Positions 44,725-52,543 of a stretch of DNA of 64,000 nucleotides are shown here, piece by piece. Origin of the DNA: Frateuria sp. Soil773 (GTDB taxonomy: Bacteria; Pseudomonadota; Gammaproteobacteria; Xanthomonadales; Rhodanobacteraceae); assembly GCF_001428405.1 (NCBI RefSeq), contig NZ_LMSL01000041.1, positions 372,210-436,209 of the forward strand, in the 5' to 3' direction. Positions within the stretch are counted from its first letter, which is position 1. Every line of letters starts with the position of its first letter. The notes beneath the pieces were generated by a model that ran no database searches, was not told the DNA's origin, and saw nothing but the letters and a program-made list of their open reading frames with translations. The position numbers were made by a program, and so were the translations under genes.

Positions 44725-46041
44725 CTAGTTCGATTTCAGCTGCCACGCGGGCTGCACCCGCGAGGCACGGTAGGTGGGGTACAGGCCGGCCAGCATCGTG
44801 GCGACCACGGCCACCAGCATGGTCAGCACCAGCAGCGAGACATCGAGCCGGGCCAGGTCCGCGATGTCCTTCGGCATGACCCAGCCCACGCTGGCCACGC
44901 CGGTGCAGGTGAGCAGCAGGCCCAGCACGCCGCCGGCCGCGCCGACGATGCCGGCCTCGGTGAGGAACTGCATGTAAATCGCCGCACGCGGCGCGCCGAG
45001 CGCGCGACGCACGCCGATCTCGGCGCTGCGGCGCAGGAACTTCGCCAGCAGCAGGCCGATGGTGTTGACCAGGCACACCAGCAGCAGGCCCAGCGCCACC
45101 AGCAGCGAGACCTTGGTGTCGCTCGGCACCACGTGCTGGTTGTCCAGCCAGTCCGGCAGGTTGCGCAGGCGGTTGTTCGGCGCCCAGCTGAAACGGCCGG
45201 CCTGCTGCTGTTCGCGCGCATAGCCCTGCAGGTAGTCGCGGTAGGTCTTCGCCGCCGCCGCGTCGTCCAGTTCGGCCATGTAGGCGATCCACACGCACTC
45301 CGAATGCTGCAGGCCGACGAAGCCCGATTCCTTCGGCGTGGCATTGCAGTTGGTGTTGCCGTCGTTCGGGATGCCGGCCTGGATGGCGGTCAGGAACGGC
45401 ACGAACACGTCCTCGCTGCCGCTGTCGAAGCCACCCGAGTTCACCACGTCGTAGAAGCGCGGCTGCGGGTTCCAGTCGTCCAGCACGCCCACCACGCGAT
45501 AGCTGCCGCCCTCGATGCTGAGGTTCTGGCCCACGCTGTCGACGCCGCCGAACAGCTTCTGGTTGAGCTTGCCGCTGATCACCGCCACCTGGGCGCGATT
45601 GGCATCATCGGCCGCGCTCCAGCCGCTGCCGTACAGGAACGGCGTCTCCAGCATCGGGAAGAACTCGCCGAACACCGCGTGGCCGCTGACGTTGATCGGG
45701 TGCTTGCTCGCGTCGGCGGGCACGATGGAGGGCGAGATCTGGTACATCGCCGACTGCCGCTTCGCGCGGTGGTCGCGCATCAGCGTCGTGGCGTCGGCAT
45801 AGCTCATCGCATTCGGCGGCTCGGCGCCGGCATCGCGGCCCTGCGGCCCCCAGTTGTCGATCTGCGGCACGAACAGCTTCGACGACTTCCACGGGATCGG
45901 GTCGCCCGACACCGCGCGGAACACCGACCACGAGGTCATCGAGGCGGCCACGCCGAAGCCGATCGCCAGCACCATCAGCGCGGTAAGGCCGGGGCTGCGC
46001 TTGAGGCTGCGCACGGCAAGATCGAGGTAATAGCCGAACAT
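44725..46041 (-). CDS. Permease A2 (MacB/FtsX type), pair 2
   Basis: 438 residues from the ATG at 46041 (AAGGACT upstream); the longer frame would read through a GGGATTC repeat and is rejected. With A1 it forms a subgroup marked by FGVAASMTSWSVFRAVSGDP and the end PAWQLKSN. Cysteines in NTNCNAT and SECVWIAYM correspond to the conserved pair. Block LFGGVDSVG and coupling motif EIGVRRALGAPRAAIY are present. Confidence 0.92.
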   Translation of the reverse strand: MFGYYLDLAVRSLKRSPGLTALMVLAIGFGVAASMTSWSVFRAVSGDPIPWKSSKLFVPQIDNWGPQGRDAGAEPPNAMSYADATTLMRDHRAKRQSAMYQISPSIVPADASKHPINVSGHAVFGEFFPMLETPFLYGSGWSAADDANRAQVAVISGKLNQKLFGGVDSVGQNLSIEGGSYRVVGVLDDWNPQPRFYDVVNSGGFDSGSEDVFVPFLTAIQAGIPNDGNTNCNATPKESGFVGLQHSECVWIAYMAELDDAAAAKTYRDYLQGYAREQQQAGRFSWAPNNRLRNLPDWLDNQHVVPSDTKVSLLVALGLLLVCLVNTIGLLLAKFLRRSAEIGVRRALGAPRAAIYMQFLTEAGIVGAAGGVLGLLLTCTGVASVGWVMPKDIADLARLDVSLLVLTMLVAVVATMLAGLYPTYRASRVQPAWQLKSN

Positions 46042-46058
46042 GGTGAGTCCTTGGGAAA

Positions 46059-46138
46059 GGGGATTCGGGATTCGGGATTTGGAAAAGCCTGGGGCTCGCT
46101 GCATCGCTGCTTTTCACGAATCCCCAATCCCCAATCCC
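46059..46138. repeat. Inverted GGGATTC repeats between permease pairs 1 and 2
   Basis: Three units at 46059-46080 face three degenerate units (GGGATTG) in the opposite orientation at 46118-46138, making an imperfect stem in the B1-A2 gap. Confidence 0.8.
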
Positions 46139-46145
46139 GGTTGAT

Positions 46146-47378
46146 TCACACGCTCCGCGTCGCCTCCACCGGCGACACGCGCGAGGCGCGCAGCGCCGGG
46201 GCCAGCACCGCGCCCTGGCCGAGCAGCAACAGCGCGACCACGCCGGCCACCACGTAGGCCAGCGACAGCCGCGCCATTTCGAACTGGGCCACCATCCACA
46301 GGTTGATGCCGACCGCCAGCACCGCGCCGATCAGCACGCCGCCGATGCCGATCAACAGGTTCTCGGTGAGGAAGTGGCCGAGGATGTCGCCGCGCGTCGC
46401 GCCCAGCGCGCGGCGCACGCCGATCTGCTTGCGCCGCTGGCCGACCCAGAAGCTGGTCAGCCCGACGATGCCGGCGGCGGTGATCGCCAGCAGCACCACG
46501 CTGATGATGCCCATCAGGATCGCCATGCCCACGTCGCGTTCGTAGGCGCGACGGCGCACCTGGGCGAAGCTCATCACGCCGTCCTTCGCGTTGATGATGC
46601 GCATGCGGCTCTGCGCGTACAGGGCCTTCGGCGCGTCGCGCATGGCGGCGGCAAGCTGGCCGGGCCGCGCGCGCACCAGGTAGTAGGTGTAGTCGTTCAG
46701 CAGCCGCGCCGGGATCAGCACGGCGTTGTACGCGTACGGATTGGCCCAGCTACCGGTCATGTGCGCCTGTAGCGTGTCGGTGATGCCGATCACGGTGGAA
46801 GGCGTGCGCCCCATCGACACGTAGATGGTCTTGCCCAGCGCCGAACCCTGCGGAAACAGCCGCTCTGCCAGCGCCTTGCTGATGATCACCTGCGCCGAAT
46901 GCAGCGCGTCGCGCGGCTGCTGCGCGCCGATTTCGCCGGCGGTGAAATTGCGTCCGGCGACCAGGCGGGTGCCCAGCGCCGCCAGGGTGCGCTCGTCGGC
47001 GAAGAAGATCGCCGCGTCGGTGGTCATCTTGACCTGGTCCGGCTGCAGCTTGATGAAGTTGTCCCAGCCGGTGCCGCGCAGCGGGAAGCTGTTGGTGGAC
47101 GACGCCTCCTGCACGCTGCCGAGCTGGCGCAGCGCGATCAGGTCCGCCTGCATCTGCGCGTCGATCCGCCGCGGGTCGGACTTGTCGGCCCAGTCGCTGC
47201 GGATCACGAACAGGTCGGTTTCCTCCACGCCGCTGGGCCGCGACACCCGGGCCGTGCGTTGCTGGATGATGAACAGCGCGTTGCAGACGATCGCCAGGGT
47301 CAGCGCGATCTGCAGCGCGATCAGCACGGTGCCGGCCTTGTGGTGGCGCATCGCGGCGAGGATGGGTTTGATCTGCAT
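46146..47378 (-). CDS. Permease B1 (MacB/FtsX type), pair 1
   Basis: 410 residues and type example of the B permeases: N-terminal helix about 17-38, periplasmic MacB-like domain about 45-275 without cysteines, then three helices at about 284-308, 339-362 and 372-395. The coupling motif QIGVRRALGA is at 318-327, where the ATPase docks in MacB-type systems. ATG 47378 has GAGGG 8 nt upstream; ATG 47384 two codons earlier would be too close. It ends VEATRSV. Confidence 0.92.
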   Translation of the reverse strand: MQIKPILAAMRHHKAGTVLIALQIALTLAIVCNALFIIQQRTARVSRPSGVEETDLFVIRSDWADKSDPRRIDAQMQADLIALRQLGSVQEASSTNSFPLRGTGWDNFIKLQPDQVKMTTDAAIFFADERTLAALGTRLVAGRNFTAGEIGAQQPRDALHSAQVIISKALAERLFPQGSALGKTIYVSMGRTPSTVIGITDTLQAHMTGSWANPYAYNAVLIPARLLNDYTYYLVRARPGQLAAAMRDAPKALYAQSRMRIINAKDGVMSFAQVRRRAYERDVGMAILMGIISVVLLAITAAGIVGLTSFWVGQRRKQIGVRRALGATRGDILGHFLTENLLIGIGGVLIGAVLAVGINLWMVAQFEMARLSLAYVVAGVVALLLLGQGAVLAPALRASRVSPVEATRSV

Positions 47379-47389
47379 CGTCATCGCCC

Positions 47390-48703
47390 TCAGTTGCTCT
47401 TCAGCTGCCAGGCCGGCTGTACCCTGGCGGCGCGCCAGGTGGGATAGAACGCGGCCAGCACGGTAGCCACGATCGCCACCAGCAGGGTCGTCGCCACCAG
47501 CGAAAGATCCAGGTGCGCGAGCCGGGCGATCTCCGGCTCGAACAGCAGGCCGACGCCGAACATGCCCAGCGCGGTCAGCAACAGGCCCAGCACGCCGCCG
47601 GCCAGGCCCACCGTTCCCGCCTCGACCAGGAACTGGTGGTAGATCTCGAGCCGCGGCGCCCCCAGCGCGCGGCGCACGCCGATCTCGGCGGCGCGGCGCA
47701 TGAACTTGGCCAGCAGCAGGCCGATGGTGTTGACCAGGCAGATCACGAAGAAGCCCAGCGCCACCATCAGCGAGATGCGGCTTTCCGGCGGCACCACCCG
47801 CATGTGGTCCAGCCAGTCGTTGACGTCGCGCAGGCGCACGTTCGGCGCCCAATGGAAGCGGCCGGCGCGCTGCTGCTCGGCGGCGTAGTTGGTCAGGAAC
47901 TCGCGATAACCTTTCGCGGCGGCCGGGTCGGGCAGTTCCACCCACATCGGCACCCACACGCATTCGCCGTGCAGCCAGGCGTCGCGGCCGACGCCGAAAT
48001 CCGCGTTGCTGCCGCAGTTGTTGCGGCCGGCGGTGTCCATCTGCACGTCGACCGCGCGGGCGAACGGCAGGTACAACTGCACCGGGTCCCCGAATGCGTT
48101 GCCGCTGAACAGGTCGAAGAAGCGCGGCTTCGGGTCCCAGTGAGCGGCCACGCCGACGATGCGGTAGGTGTGCCGGTCCATGGTGATCTCGCGGCCCACG
48201 CTGTCCGCGCCGCCGAAAAGCTGCTGGTTGAGCTCGTGGCTGATCACCGCCACCGCGGCGCGCCCTGCGTCGTCGCTCGCATGCCAGCCGCCGCCGTACT
48301 CGAACGGCACGTCGAACATGCCGAAGAAATCCGCGTTGGTGGCATAGCCGTTGGCGATGAACGGCAGGCTCTGGTTGCCCTCGGGCAGCACCGACGGCGC
48401 CACGTTGTAGAACAGCGTCTGGTGCGCGGCCTTGCCTGCCGCGACCAGGGCGGTGGCGTCGGTATAGGTGAGCGCCTCCGGCGGCTCGCCGTTGTCGTTG
48501 TACTGCGGCCCGCGATTGTCGATCAGTACCGTGTAGAGCTGCGCGGACTTGCCGGGAATCGGGTCGCCCGACACCGCGCGGAACACCGACCAGGTGATCA
48601 TCGACGCAGCCACGCCAAAACCCACCGCCATCACCATCAGGGCGGTCAGCATGGGGCTGCGCCGGAGACTGCGCAGGCCGAGTTGGAGGTAATAAGCGAA
48701 CAT
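47390..48703 (-). CDS. Permease A1 (MacB/FtsX type), pair 1
   Basis: 437 residues, first permease after the ATPase and type example of the A permeases. It has an N-terminal helix at about 20-42 and a periplasmic domain at about 45-305 with the cysteine pair NNCGSNAD and GECVWVPMW. Helices follow at about 311-332, 362-386 and 400-420, and the coupling motif EIGVRRALGA is at 340-349. This is the MacB topology (one plus three helices). It ends PAWQLKSN like A2. Confidence 0.93.
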   Translation of the reverse strand: MFAYYLQLGLRSLRRSPMLTALMVMAVGFGVAASMITWSVFRAVSGDPIPGKSAQLYTVLIDNRGPQYNDNGEPPEALTYTDATALVAAGKAAHQTLFYNVAPSVLPEGNQSLPFIANGYATNADFFGMFDVPFEYGGGWHASDDAGRAAVAVISHELNQQLFGGADSVGREITMDRHTYRIVGVAAHWDPKPRFFDLFSGNAFGDPVQLYLPFARAVDVQMDTAGRNNCGSNADFGVGRDAWLHGECVWVPMWVELPDPAAAKGYREFLTNYAAEQQRAGRFHWAPNVRLRDVNDWLDHMRVVPPESRISLMVALGFFVICLVNTIGLLLAKFMRRAAEIGVRRALGAPRLEIYHQFLVEAGTVGLAGGVLGLLLTALGMFGVGLLFEPEIARLAHLDLSLVATTLLVAIVATVLAAFYPTWRAARVQPAWQLKSN

Positions 48704-48723
48704 CGTGGATTCCGTTGGTTGTC

Positions 48724-48751
48724 GCGCCCTCCCGTCTGCACGGGAAGGCGC
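48724..48751. other. Hairpin between ATPase and first permease gene
   Basis: A 12-bp stem with one mismatch or wobble (48724-48735 / 48740-48751) and a 4-nt loop lies just upstream of the A1 start, in a 180-bp gap full of GC-rich inverted sequence. It could tune expression of the permeases relative to the ATPase. Confidence 0.5.
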
Positions 48752-48883
48752 CCGCCGCGTTCGTCCCGCCTGTCCCGAAGGGAGCCCTTCGGCCGCCGGG
48801 GGAGTCCGGAAAGAGGCGCCCTTGCCGCGAGCGGCGCCCCGTTCCCCGGCCCCCTGCGCACAGGAGGCGCGATGCGGTCGACC

Positions 48884-49603
<720 letters not shown>

Positions 49604-49751
49604 GGAGGGTTTCCTCGTTCGTCTTGTGCGGTGGACTGTGGTTCGGAGGTTTCGGCTTTGATCGGGAAGGAATGGGAAGCGGTGAACGGGGAAAGGAAGG
49701 ATCGAGAGCTCGTGTGCCCGAATCCGCCCTATTCCCTGTCCCCGTTCCCGG

Positions 49752-51023
49752 CTATCGGCTGATAGCCACCTTCGCCGCGTTCTTGAAGCTGTCGGTGCCG
49801 GAGATCACGATCTTGTCGCCTTCCTTCAGGCCGTCGAGGATCTCCACCTTGTCGATGCTGCTGGCACCGACGCGGATCGGGTGCTTCTCGGCGATGCCGT
49901 CGTGCACGAGGTAGGCGTAGCTGCCGCCGGACTCGTCGACGAACGAGCCGCGCTGCACGGTCAGCACGTTGTCGCGCTTGTCGAGAAGGATGCGCACGGA
50001 CAGGCGCTGGTTCTGGCGCAACTGCTTGGGCGTGTCGCCCTCGAAGCGCAGCCGCGCGGCCACCTCGCCATTGACCACCTCGGGCGAGATCGCGCTGACC
50101 AGGCCCTTCCAGGTCTTGCCGTTGCCGGTGATCTCGCCGCCCATGCCGATGCCCAGGTCACGCGCGAAGCTTTCCGGCACCTTCATCTCCACTTCCAGCG
50201 CGGACAGGTCGATCACGCTGAGCAACTGGGCGTCCTTCGCCACGGTGGCGCGCTCGGCGATGAACAACTGGCCGACCTGGCCGTCCACCGGCGACTTCAC
50301 GTTGAGGTCGTCGACTTGGCGCTGCAGGTCCTGCACCAGCAGCACCTGGCGCTCGTGCGCGAGCTTCTTCGACTGGATGTCGAAGTTGAGGCTGTCGTTG
50401 TCCATGCCCAGGTCGGCCTTGGCATGCATGGTGGTGATCTTGGCCTTCTGCAGGGTGTCCTTGGATCGGTCCACGTCCATGCCCGGCACCGCGCCCTTGG
50501 CGAAAGCCTTTTCGTTGCGGTCGAGGTCGCGCTCGGCGGCCTGCTGGTCGATCAGCGCGTTGTCGTAGGCCTTCTGCAGCTCGCCGCGCTTCTTGCGGGC
50601 GTCGATCTGCGCGCGCTGGTATTCCACTTCCATCGCGTCGGCGTTGGACTGCTCCTGCGCCAGCTTGTTGGTCAGCTCGGGGCTGACGATGGTAGCCAGC
50701 ACCTGGCCCTTCTTCACCGTGTCGCCGGCGTGCACCTGCAGGGTCACCGCGCCGCCGGAGGTGGCGTACAGGGTGGGGCTGACCGCGGCGACCACCTTGC
50801 CCTCGGCGGCGATGTCGCGCACGAACGGCCCGCGCTCGACCGTGCCGAACGAAAGCCGCGAGGCGCTCACCGAGGCTTCGGCGGAGAACAGCCGCATCGC
50901 GCCGGGCAGGACGATGGCGAGCACGGCGAGTACGGCGACGCCGCCGCCGATCAGCAGCAGTCGGCGCCGGGGGCTGGATTTGACCTCGACCAGGCGGTCT
51001 TGAGCGGAAGTGTCACGGATCAT
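49752..51023 (-). CDS. Periplasmic adaptor (MacA/HlyD family) of the exporter
   Basis: 423 residues anchored by one helix (about 22-44). The split lipoyl domain is visible as VHAGDTVKKGQVLATI and VKSPVDGQVGQLF around a long alpha-helical hairpin (about 115-230; charged, rich in Lys, Glu and Gln). Beta-barrel and membrane-proximal domains follow, ending SFKNAAKVAIS. ATG 51023 has AGGGACA upstream; the ATG at 51056 lies about at the expected transcription start and is rejected. Adaptors of this class bridge an ABC exporter to TolC; no TolC gene is in the window. It is the first gene of the sigma-54-controlled array. Confidence 0.93.
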   Translation of the reverse strand: MIRDTSAQDRLVEVKSSPRRRLLLIGGGVAVLAVLAIVLPGAMRLFSAEASVSASRLSFGTVERGPFVRDIAAEGKVVAAVSPTLYATSGGAVTLQVHAGDTVKKGQVLATIVSPELTNKLAQEQSNADAMEVEYQRAQIDARKKRGELQKAYDNALIDQQAAERDLDRNEKAFAKGAVPGMDVDRSKDTLQKAKITTMHAKADLGMDNDSLNFDIQSKKLAHERQVLLVQDLQRQVDDLNVKSPVDGQVGQLFIAERATVAKDAQLLSVIDLSALEVEMKVPESFARDLGIGMGGEITGNGKTWKGLVSAISPEVVNGEVAARLRFEGDTPKQLRQNQRLSVRILLDKRDNVLTVQRGSFVDESGGSYAYLVHDGIAEKHPIRVGASSIDKVEILDGLKEGDKIVISGTDSFKNAAKVAISR

Positions 51024-51067
51024 TGGCTGTCCCTGGGCCGCGGACAGTGCGGCCATGCACAGCGTTC

Positions 51068-51083
51068 TGCAATCGCCGTGCCA
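51068..51083 (-). promoter_or_regulatory. Sigma-54 (RpoN) promoter of the exporter array
   Basis: Reading 51083 to 51068 on the minus strand gives TGGCACGGCGATTGCA, an exact match to TGGCACG-N4-TTGCA with the invariant GG and GC at -24 and -12. Transcription would begin near 51057, 34 nt before the adaptor ATG. Confidence 0.85.
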
Positions 51084-51150
51084 GCTCCGGATCAGCCGAT
51101 CAAGTCTTTCTATATCAGATAGTTGCCAGACACTCTCTGGCGACGGGCAT

Positions 51151-51194
51151 TGTCCGCGGACACTCGGGCGGACAGGCGGACAAGCCGCCGGACA
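51151..51194. promoter_or_regulatory. Probable activator-binding sites (UAS) for the sigma-54 promoter
   Basis: A perfect 12-bp palindrome TGTCCGCGGACA (51151-51162), centred about 100 bp upstream of the expected start, is followed by GGACA blocks at 51170, 51178 and 51190. Another CTGTCC-N9-GGACAG pair lies at 51027-51047 in the leader. Position and symmetry are those of NtrC-type enhancer sites. Confidence 0.65.
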
Positions 51195-51198
51195 GCCC

Positions 51199-51780
51199 TC
51201 AGCCGCACGCCGGCACGGCGTCCAGCGCGACCGCCTCGGAACGCGCGATGTCCTGCGCGAGCCGGCGGCCGATCGGCGAGATCCGCGGCGCCCCGGCGCA
51301 GCCGAACGCGCTCAACCCGGCCAGGCGGCGATGGGAGAAGCACAGCAGCCTGGCCCGCATGGCGTGGAAGCGCGCACGCCGCTCGCGCAGCGCCGGCGCG
51401 GGGCACGGGGTGCCATCGCCCAGCAGGGCATCCCAGGCGAGGTAGTCGGTGTCCGGCAGCAGGTAGAGGCGCGCCAGCGTCTCGCCGCGCGCGTCGCGGC
51501 ATTCGATCCATTCGCGCGGCCCTTCCGCGGTGACCGTGCTGGCCGCGTGCAGCCAGTGGGTATGCAGCAGCGGGGTCAGGTCCATGCTTTCCGCAAGCAC
51601 GCCCGCCGCCGGCACCGCCTCCGCGGCGCCCTCGCCCTCCCGCCGCGCCAGGTAGAGCACGCTGCCCAGCGACGGCAGTCGCTGCGCCAGCCCCTGCGGC
51701 GACATGCGCAGCCAGCGGACGCTGGCGGGAACGCTGCGCATGCGGTCGCATACGCCGAATGTGGCAAGCCAGCCGAACAC
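51199..51780 (-). CDS. Unknown protein encoded next to hemP
   Basis: 193 residues, not confidently recognised. The GTG at 51780 has a perfect AAGGAGG 5 nt upstream. The sequence is soluble, without signal peptide or membrane helix, and contains LLHTHWLHAASTVTAEGPREW and CRDARGETLARLYLLPDTDYLAWDALL. Its place directly after hemP under a Fur box suggests a role in haem or iron use, perhaps a cytoplasmic haem-handling protein. It has no obvious ChuX/HmuS motif. It ends just before the UAS of the exporter promoter. Confidence 0.65.
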   Translation of the reverse strand: MFGWLATFGVCDRMRSVPASVRWLRMSPQGLAQRLPSLGSVLYLARREGEGAAEAVPAAGVLAESMDLTPLLHTHWLHAASTVTAEGPREWIECRDARGETLARLYLLPDTDYLAWDALLGDGTPCPAPALRERRARFHAMRARLLCFSHRRLAGLSAFGCAGAPRISPIGRRLAQDIARSEAVALDAVPACG

Positions 51781-51878
51781 GGTCACCTCCTTGCAGGGAG
51801 TGGGGCCTGGCTGGCCGCTGGACGACGGCGCTGGCGACGGCGGGGGACGAGGTCGATCCGGCCGGTGGCCGGCGCGGT

Positions 51879-52076
51879 TCACTTGGTGAGGATCAGTTTG
51901 TCGTTGCGGGTGAGCCGCAGGTGGTATTCGCCGCCCTGGTGCTGGATCACCAGTTCGCGCGCGCCTTCGAGCAGCGACTGGCTCGAGATGCGGCGCACGT
52001 CCGCCGGCGCGGATGCGAGGCGATGACGGGGGAGCGGGGCGACGGGATGCGGCATGGAAAGGATGCTGATCGACAT
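51879..52076 (-). CDS. hemP: Hemin uptake protein HemP
   Basis: 65 residues with the HemP core RRISSQSLLEGARELVIQHQ, then GGEYHLRLTRNDKLILTK at the C-terminus. Small HemP/HmuP proteins promote expression of haem uptake genes under iron limitation. ATG 52076 has GGAG 8 nt upstream; an ATG 5 codons earlier has none. A Fur box overlaps the promoter. No haem receptor gene is adjacent in this window. Confidence 0.92.
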   Translation of the reverse strand: MSISILSMPHPVAPLPRHRLASAPADVRRISSQSLLEGARELVIQHQGGEYHLRLTRNDKLILTK

Positions 52077-52102
52077 GGGTGGCTCCGGCATGGATGGCGA
52101 TC

Positions 52103-52123
52103 AAATGATAATAATTCTCATTT
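52103..52123 (-). promoter_or_regulatory. Fur box of hemP
   Basis: AAATGATAATAATTCTCATTT, an AT-rich imperfect palindrome in the 7-1-7 Fur form (TGATAAT-A-ATTCTCA), 27 bp upstream of the hemP start. It is striking in such GC-rich DNA. Confidence 0.85.
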
Positions 52124-52540
52124 GTATGTCAACCACCCTCTTGTTGCCCGGGTTCACACATCCGGTACGTGCCTGGCATGCGCGCCGGGACTCGCCATGG
52201 TGGGGATGCATGGAGTCGCGGGAGTAGCCGGAAGCCTGGAGCCAACCTGATTTCCCACGGGATCCGCTGGACTCGATACCCCCGCGCCCATAGGCCCTGG
52301 ATCACGGCCTTCGCTGGGATGGCGTGTCATGGAGGAGCTTGGCGATCGTGGACGGTTCTCTGCGCCTGTCCACGATCCATCACCGCCGCCTCGTCATTCC
52401 TGCGAGGCGCCTTTCAACAGCCGGATGGCCGGTCATCCAGTGACTTGATGCTTCGAAACTCAACGACGCCGGATCCCAGCCCGTTGAAAGCCGCTGGGAC
52501 GACGCTTCGACGGGAGATGCCTGGAGATCGCGAACAGGCG
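52124..52540. other. hemP-aldo/keto reductase intergenic region
   Basis: About 415 bp without a gene. It contains a 10-bp inverted repeat GATCGTGGAC/GTCCACGATC (52344-52353 / 52368-52377) and, from about 52391, copy 2 of the MITE-like element. I see no promoter-like signal besides the Fur region. Confidence 0.65.
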
Positions 52541-52543
52541 CTA
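52391..52543. repeat. MITE-like element, copy 2 (shortened)
   Basis: Shares TTTCAACAGCCGGATGGCC and GGTCATCCAGTGACT with copy 1. Its right end GAACAGGCGCTAG again runs into the TAG stop of the adjacent minus-strand gene. Confidence 0.7.

Noticed and set aside
46042..46104. N-terminal extension of permease A2 by 21 residues
   Set aside because: The extension is encoded by GGGATTC repeats and is absent from the other A permeases; ATG 46041 has its own ribosome site.
30206..48703. The seven permease pairs as an assembly or duplication artefact
   Set aside because: The pairs differ strongly in their periplasmic domains, gene lengths, gap sequences and stop codons, which repeated assembly of one region would not produce.
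30206..48703. The array as a lipoprotein-releasing Lol system or FtsEX
   Set aside because: LolCDE and FtsEX have one permease or one pair and no periplasmic adaptor or sigma-54 regulator. The periplasmic domains, adaptor and one-plus-three helix topology fit the MacAB class better. The substrate remains unknown.
49604..49751. A second promoter in front of the ATPase gene
   Set aside because: The gap contains purine/pyrimidine-rich repeats but no sigma-54 or clear sigma-70 element, so co-transcription with the adaptor is simpler.
51027..51047. CTGTCC-N9-GGACAG in the adaptor leader as the main activator site
   Set aside because: It lies downstream of the promoter, whereas NtrC-type activators normally act from upstream; it is kept only as a possible secondary site.
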